Shown: piece after piece, positions 59,583 to 64,000 of the stretch
Position numbering within the stretch: the stretch's first letter is position 1
How the letters are laid out: every line of letters begins with the position of its first letter
NCBI GenBank assembly: GCA_017463255.1
Contig: JAFTPP010000011.1
Coordinates: 124,001-188,000 of the forward strand
Source: Lachnospiraceae bacterium
GTDB taxonomy: Bacteria; Bacillota; Clostridia; Lachnospirales; Lachnospiraceae
Length of the DNA: 64,000 nt
Direction: 5' to 3'
Notes under the pieces: generated by a model
Told to the model about the DNA's origin: nothing
Seen by the model: only the letters and a program-made list of their open reading frames with translations
The model's database searches: none
Position numbers and translations under genes: made by a program

Positions 59583-59916
59583 TTTTTTACCGTTTGCGCT
59601 TTTGGTTTTATCGGTTATTATAGCTTCTTTTTCTCAGATTTTATTAAAAAAGAGTGCTTTAAAAGAGCATAAGAGCATTCTGTTTGAGTATTTGAATCCG
59701 TATGTTATTGTGGGATACGGGATGACATTTACTTCTATGGTTTTATCAGTGCTTGCATACAGTATGGTGGAATATAAAAATGGTCCACTGATAGAATCCT
59801 TGGGATTTGTCATAGTAATGCTGTTGAGTTTTTTCTTCTTTGGGGAAAAACTTACAAAGAAAAAGCTGGTGGGGAGCCTTCTTATTGTTGGTGGGATTGT
59901 GATTTTTTATTTGTAA
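59575..59916 (+). CDS. SMR/EamA-type small transporter subunit (ArnE/F-like), second
   Basis: A 113-residue four-helix protein. The first helix region has SFSQILLKKSAL, close to the SMR start pattern. The last shows FFFGEKLTKKKLVGSLLIVGGIVIFYL, which corresponds to the helix-4 motif of its partner. It overlaps the first subunit by eight bases and has AAGGAGG directly before the ATG at 59575. The pair probably forms a heterodimer of opposite orientation. A strong terminator follows ten bases after the stop. Confidence 0.72.
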   Translation: MNDFLPFALLVLSVIIASFSQILLKKSALKEHKSILFEYLNPYVIVGYGMTFTSMVLSVLAYSMVEYKNGPLIESLGFVIVMLLSFFFFGEKLTKKKLVGSLLIVGGIVIFYL

Positions 59917-59925
59917 AATGAAATA

Positions 59926-59963
59926 AAAAAGCTGTGCCCTTGATAGTGGCGCAGCAGCTTTTT
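59926..59963. terminator. Bidirectional rho-independent terminator
   Basis: AAAAAGCTG pairs with CAGCTTTTT around an imperfect inner stem (TGCC / GGCGCA). It carries A-rich and T-rich flanks and lies between two convergent genes. Confidence 0.75.
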
Positions 59964-59974
59964 GATGCAGAAGG

Positions 59975-60250
59975 TTATGTGCCTGATACAGCTTCCTGTA
60001 ATTTGCGATACCACTTGCTGTATTTATGCAAGCGATAGGTTGTGCTTAAGCTAGCAAGCTGTTCTTCGTCAGAACATTTTAGTAAATACTCTTCTCTTTG
60101 TTTGATGTCCATGTCCACAAAGTCAAGATAAGAAATACTTAACTCGACCAGAGTGGTGTCACACTTTGGACAAGCGTGTTTGTGACCGTTCAGCATATGT
60201 ATCCTCCGGCAAAGTTTGCAGTAGTGCATATACATCATTTGATACCCCAT
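59975..60250 (-). CDS. Small zinc-ribbon protein of unknown function
   Basis: A protein of about 91 residues with two cysteine pairs, CKLC and CPKC, separated by 13 residues. This is the usual form of a small zinc ribbon. The rest is charged and helical, with IKQREEYLLKCSDEEQLASL. I do not recognise a function. The start is uncertain: the ATG at 60250 has no clear ribosome site, and a GTG at 60292 would add 14 residues. It faces away from the GH25 gene and does not look like a glycan-synthesis gene. Confidence 0.5.
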   Translation of the reverse strand: MGYQMMYMHYCKLCRRIHMLNGHKHACPKCDTTLVELSISYLDFVDMDIKQREEYLLKCSDEEQLASLSTTYRLHKYSKWYRKLQEAVSGT

Positions 60251-60377
60251 TCTAAATTGATGCAAATTGTACCGACTTTTCAATTTTTGCACTTTTAATA
60301 ATGATAGTCAAGAAAAAGATGGATTAATCCATCGACAAAAAACAATATTTCCCAAACAGGACGGGATAAATAATTTC

Positions 60378-60406
60378 TTGTGTTATGTAGGGCAAAATGT
60401 TATAAT
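60378..60406 (+). promoter_or_regulatory. Sigma-A promoter for the GH25 gene
   Basis: A perfect TATAAT at 60401-60406 has TG one base upstream (extended -10), with TTGTGT 17 bp before it. The predicted leader is about 50 nt and contains AGGAGA before the ATG. Confidence 0.7.
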
Positions 60407-60465
60407 ATTTTCTGTATGTGTACTTAATTGGTATATTATGTGGAAACATTAAGTAGGAGACAAAA

Positions 60466-63400
60466 ATGCGAGAGTTAAATGAATTTACTTCTAAAGATGA
60501 GGAAATAGAAATGTACGAAAATGAAGAAGAAATATTAAAGGACTCTGAATCGGAAGAATATGATGAATACGAAGACGAAGAGTACGATGAAGATGAAGAA
60601 TACGACGATGAATTTGAGGATGAAGAGTACGAAGATGATTACGAAGAGTATGATGAGTACGATGATGACGATGAATTTGATGAAGTCCCTGTAACGCCTG
60701 TGAGAAAGAAAAAGCAGTCGCGCTTTGGACTGATGGAAGCGATGGTGGCATTAGCCGGTGTTGCTATTTTGGTGATTGCCATTGTGCTTTTTTCAAAATA
60801 TCAGGGGATGCGTTCGGAACAGGGAAGCGTTGACGTGCTTGCAAGTATCGGGACGAATCTTACCGGTGTAAACGGCATTGGTACCGAAGGTATGAGCGCT
60901 ATTCAGAATGCAGCAATGGAACAGCTTAGAAATGAGCTTATGGAAGAAGCCAATAAGCCTGAAGAAGATGACAAAGATGATAAAGAAGATAATGATATTC
61001 AGGAAGTAAAACCGATTGTAACGGCTACTGTCCACGGAACATCTATTGAAGAAGATTTGAAGATTAAGTTTGTGGATAAGAAAACCAATAAACTGATTGC
61101 CAGCATAGCATTTGAAGTGGAAATCACAGATTCTTCTGACAAGACAAGCACTTATACGGATGATGATAAAGACGGAATGATTTATCTGTCAGACATCAAA
61201 GCAGGAACTTATAAGCTTGCGGTAAAAGATGTGGATGGTTATGTATTTGACAAGAGCAAATATACAGTAACCGTCAAAGGAGAAATCGAATACGTTAAGG
61301 TTGACGTCTCAGATGAAATCAAAGAAGAATCTGACGTCAATGTAAAAGAAGAAGATACAGAACAGGAAGTAGAAACAGAATTTGAAGAAATTCTTCCGGA
61401 TACTGTGGAGTGGGTAGCTTCTTCTAAGACAGCGGTTGGAAATACAGACGGATACCAGAAGGTTGATAAGAGTACCCTGGTAAATCCTGATACGGTAAGT
61501 ACTGTGGCATCAGCAAGTGTTGGAGGCTTTGTACTTTTATCCGGTGATATTCAGGATTTAGAGGGAGAAGGAACCGGAGAGCCGCAAGACCCATCCACAG
61601 ACCCAACTCCTGATCCGACTCCGGACCCAACACCGGTTGTAATAACGGTAGACGTGCAGCCTGAGACAGCTACTTTGAACAAAGGCGAAACAACACAGCT
61701 TTCTGCCAATGTTACAGGGGGAACTGACAGCACTGTGACGTGGTCAAGCTCAAATCCAAGCGCAGCCACTGTGGATGCTAACGGATTGGTAACAGCTTTA
61801 GAAGTAAATGCAGATACAACAGTAACCATTACAGCAACTTCTAATGCAACGGGAACAGATGGTGCAGCCGGTACGGATACTTGTACCATCACTGTAAAAG
61901 CACCTGTTGTAGAAACAGTAGTAGTGAGTGTAGAGGTAACACCGGAAAGTGCAACCTTAAATGAAGGCGAAACAGCCCAATTATCAGCAAGTGTAACAGG
62001 AAGCGCTGATACTGCAGTAACATGGTCAAGCTCTGATACAAATGCAGCAACTGTAGATGCCACAGGAAAGGTAACTGCACTTGCGGTAACGGTAGATACA
62101 ACGGTAACCATTACGGCAACCTCTAATGCAACGGGAACAGACGGAACACCGGGCACAGATACATGTACCATTACAGTAAAAGCACCTGTAGAAGCAAAGC
62201 TTACTAAGATGGAACTTGATGCAACTGCCGAGATGAAAGTTGGTGAAGAACTTACTCTGATTGCAAAGCTTACTTATAGCGACGGATCTTCAGAAGTGGT
62301 GAAAGCATCTAATCTTGAAACCGGTCTTGTTACTTGGGAAAGCGCTGATGCTAAGATTGCAACCGTAGATGCAGCAACCGGAAAAATCGTTCCTGTAAAA
62401 GCCGGAACAGTTAAGATTAAGGCAAGAACTGTAGATAAGGATGCCAATAATAAAATTATTGTAAAAGAATGTGAAGTAACCATTACCAATGCCAAGGTAA
62501 CCCTGACAGTTCCTGCATCAGCAGTTACCATGTATGTTGGTAAGGAAGAGTTTATCAAGGCTACGGTTGAGTTAAACGATAAAAAGATAGAAACAGACGG
62601 AACCGAAAAGACAAAAGGATATGTGTTATGGTTTAGCGCAGACCCTACAGTTGCCAAGGTTGACAGGGAAACCGGTCTTATTACTCCGTTAAAAGAGGGA
62701 ACCGTTATTATTCAGGCAAGCACAGCCGATTCTGATGCAAGTGGACAAAGAACTGTATATATTACATTGACAGTAAAGAAGAATCCGAATCAGGATGCAA
62801 CAACTGCACTGAAGAATAAAGACGGAAAGCAGGTATATATTAAAAAGAATGGCTCGTATGTAGCTGCTACATGGGCAGATTACTATACAGCAACAGAATT
62901 CTATATCCCTGCAAATGTTGTGTATAAATACACAGGATGGCAGACCATCGACGGAAAGACCTATTACTTTGATAAGAACGGTAACTACGTAACAGGTGAA
63001 CACATTATCTTAGGATCTAAATATGTATTTGGTTCTAACGGTGTACTGAATCTTGGTAATGCGATTCAGGGTATTGATGTATCCCGTTGGAATGAAACTA
63101 TTGACTGGAAGAAGGTTAAAGAATCAGGTATCTCTTTTGTTATTATCCGTGCAGGATACCGTGGTTCTACCCAGGGTGCATTGATTGAAGATAAATACTT
63201 TAAGACCAATATTAAGGGTGCAAATGATGCCGGACTTAAAGTGGGTGTATATTTCTTCTCTCAGGCAATCAGTGAAGCGGAAGCTGTTGAAGAAGCATCC
63301 ATGGTGATAGACCTTGTGAAAGATTATAAGATATCATATCCGATTTTCATTGATACGGAAGCAAGCGGCGGACGTGCTGACGGACTTACTAAGGCACAGA

Positions 63401-63654
63401 GAACAGCGGTATGTAATGCGTTCTGCAAGACTATTGAAAACGCAGGATATGATGCAGGTGTTTATACTTCTAAGAGCTGGTTTACAAGCAAGTTAAATAC
63501 CAGTGAATTGGAAAAATATAAGATATGGGTTGCCCAGTATGCATCTGAGTGTACCTATACAGGAAAATATGATATCTGGCAGTACTCCGATAAGGGAAGT
63601 ATTTCCGGTATTCAGACCAAGGTAGACTTGAATTACAGCTACATGGGTTATTAA
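60466..63654 (+). CDS. Membrane-anchored GH25 lysozyme-like protein with Ig-like repeats
   Basis: A 1,062-residue surface protein. Residues 11-73 are almost entirely Asp, Glu and Tyr and lie inside the cell. KKK at 81-83 precedes a single membrane helix (about 89-110). A Cna/prealbumin-like domain follows (about 185-285), then a DPTP-rich linker (about 373-393), two nearly identical Big-2 Ig-like domains (about 393-484 and 485-576), two more diverged ones (577-677 and 678-773), one choline-binding-type repeat (GWQTIDGKTYYFD, about 824-845) and a GH25 domain (867-1060). The GH25 acids are D871 in GIDVSRW and D963/E965 in IDTEAS. It is probably a peptidoglycan muramidase reaching through the wall. 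It has its own promoter. Confidence 0.9.
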   Translation: MRELNEFTSKDEEIEMYENEEEILKDSESEEYDEYEDEEYDEDEEYDDEFEDEEYEDDYEEYDEYDDDDEFDEVPVTPVRKKKQSRFGLMEAMVALAGVAILVIAIVLFSKYQGMRSEQGSVDVLASIGTNLTGVNGIGTEGMSAIQNAAMEQLRNELMEEANKPEEDDKDDKEDNDIQEVKPIVTATVHGTSIEEDLKIKFVDKKTNKLIASIAFEVEITDSSDKTSTYTDDDKDGMIYLSDIKAGTYKLAVKDVDGYVFDKSKYTVTVKGEIEYVKVDVSDEIKEESDVNVKEEDTEQEVETEFEEILPDTVEWVASSKTAVGNTDGYQKVDKSTLVNPDTVSTVASASVGGFVLLSGDIQDLEGEGTGEPQDPSTDPTPDPTPDPTPVVITVDVQPETATLNKGETTQLSANVTGGTDSTVTWSSSNPSAATVDANGLVTALEVNADTTVTITATSNATGTDGAAGTDTCTITVKAPVVETVVVSVEVTPESATLNEGETAQLSASVTGSADTAVTWSSSDTNAATVDATGKVTALAVTVDTTVTITATSNATGTDGTPGTDTCTITVKAPVEAKLTKMELDATAEMKVGEELTLIAKLTYSDGSSEVVKASNLETGLVTWESADAKIATVDAATGKIVPVKAGTVKIKARTVDKDANNKIIVKECEVTITNAKVTLTVPASAVTMYVGKEEFIKATVELNDKKIETDGTEKTKGYVLWFSADPTVAKVDRETGLITPLKEGTVIIQASTADSDASGQRTVYITLTVKKNPNQDATTALKNKDGKQVYIKKNGSYVAATWADYYTATEFYIPANVVYKYTGWQTIDGKTYYFDKNGNYVTGEHIILGSKYVFGSNGVLNLGNAIQGIDVSRWNETIDWKKVKESGISFVIIRAGYRGSTQGALIEDKYFKTNIKGANDAGLKVGVYFFSQAISEAEAVEEASMVIDLVKDYKISYPIFIDTEASGGRADGLTKAQRTAVCNAFCKTIENAGYDAGVYTSKSWFTSKLNTSELEKYKIWVAQYASECTYTGKYDIWQYSDKGSISGIQTKVDLNYSYMGY
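61640..62190 (+). repeat. Two tandem copies of an Ig-like domain coding unit
   Basis: Two in-frame units of about 276 bp encode nearly the same domain. Shared segments include SATLN-GET-QLSA-VTG and TVTITATSNATGTDG, followed by GTDTCTITVKAP. They can recombine and change the length of the GH25 protein. Confidence 0.8.
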
Positions 63655-63690
63655 TTTTACAGTCTTAAAGAAGACGGAAAGGTGTATCAA

Positions 63691-64000
63691 ATGAGAACTT
63701 ATCTGGTAACAGGAGGAGCAGGCTTTATCGGCTCTAACTATATTCATTACATGTTCAAAAAATATGATAATGAAATCCGTATTATTAATGTGGATGCATT
63801 AACTTATGCGGGAAACCTTGAAAACTTAAAGGACATTGAAAAACGTGACAACTATTCATTTGTTCATGCAAACATTTGTGACAAAGAAGCAATCAGCAAG
63901 ATTTTTGCGGAAAATGACATTGACAGAGTGGTGCATTTTGCGGCAGAGAGTCATGTAGACAGAAGTATCCGTAATCCTGAAGTGTTTGTGCAGACCAACG
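63691..64000 (+). CDS. rmlB: RmlB: dTDP-glucose 4,6-dehydratase (partial, runs off the window)
   Basis: The first 103 residues are visible. MRTYLVTGGAGFIGSNYIHY is the NAD site of RmlB. DALTYAGNLENLKDIE, the ANICDKEAI strand and HFAAESHVDRSIRNPEVFVQTN are diagnostic for this enzyme. It makes dTDP-4-keto-6-deoxyglucose, the substrate of WecE (11537) and of the 2,3-dehydratase (41868). A ribosome site (AAAGG) is before the ATG. It lies 36 bp after the GH25 gene and may start an rml operon beyond the window. Confidence 0.93.
   Translation, partial: MRTYLVTGGAGFIGSNYIHYMFKKYDNEIRIINVDALTYAGNLENLKDIEKRDNYSFVHANICDKEAISKIFAENDIDRVVHFAAESHVDRSIRNPEVFVQTN

Noticed and set aside
60540-60700. GAAGAT/GAATACGA-like repeats as a possible tandem-repeat element or CRISPR-like array
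   Set aside because: The pattern follows codon repetition for Asp, Glu and Tyr in the GH25 gene. There are no spacers and no fixed unit length.
61551-62171. Long open frame (206 codons) on the minus strand
   Set aside because: It is an antisense shadow of the Ig-like repeats. Low-complexity Val/Thr/Ser translation, no ribosome site.

Overview
The window is a single, almost uninterrupted surface-glycan locus of about 50 genes. It most likely comes from a low-GC Gram-positive of the Clostridia, and Lachnospiraceae is my best guess. The reasons are AT-rich coding with strong GGAGG-type ribosome sites, a membrane-anchored GH25 lysozyme with Ig-like domains and a choline-binding-type repeat, Rpn-family (PD-(D/E)XK) genes of the kind scattered through Lachnospiraceae, and no outer-membrane assembly genes. 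Species cannot be set from the sequence alone. I saw no tRNA, rRNA, CRISPR array or complete insertion sequence.

Layout. Positions 1-8.3 kb hold glycosyltransferases (GT2, GT4), a sialyltransferase-like enzyme and a PglK-type ABC flippase. A lone convergent membrane-protein gene follows. From 9.3 to 25.9 kb one long run carries pseB, an acyltransferase, wecE, a GtrB-like transferase flanked by two large membrane proteins, an O-antigen ligase/polymerase-like protein, and a PglF/PglE/PglC-type starting module with a FemAB-like enzyme and a PglA-like transferase. It ends at a strong two-way terminator shared with an Rpn-family gene. From 27.0 to 49.9 kb a second run starts at a good promoter. 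It holds an epimerase, GT4 genes (one an internal duplication), a FemAB-like enzyme, asparagine synthase, a deacetylase-like protein, a second PglK-type flippase, a KpsC/KpsS-like protein, a GtrII/GtrB pair, a 2,6-dideoxysugar pair (2,3-dehydratase and 3-ketoreductase), and pseF-pseI-formyltransferase-pseG-pseC. From 50 to 60 kb come an Rpn-like gene between two near-identical terminators and several smaller units (GT-C-like proteins, acyltransferase, GT2, SGNH protein, an SMR-type pair, a zinc-ribbon protein). The end holds the GH25 protein and the start of rmlB.

How the parts fit (inference). Glycans would start on undecaprenyl phosphate through the PglC-like enzyme using a 4-amino-4,6-dideoxy sugar made by the PglF/PglE homologues. 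The cytoplasmic transferases would extend them, the PglK-like ABC proteins flip them, and the O-antigen ligase-like protein polymerise or transfer them outside. GtrB/GT-C pairs would add side branches from undecaprenyl-phosphate sugars. RmlB would supply dTDP-4-keto-6-deoxyglucose to WecE and to the 2,3-dehydratase branch. The pse genes would supply a CMP-pseudaminic acid-type sugar.

The most notable points are: (i) a pseudaminic acid pathway with an intact-looking formyltransferase where the acetyltransferase PseH is expected, suggesting a 7-formamido product; (ii) an antibiotic-type 2,6-dideoxyhexose branch in a cell-surface locus; (iii) a similar extracytoplasmic domain on three otherwise different membrane proteins; (iv) a 28-bp palindrome over the -35 regions of two divergent promoters.
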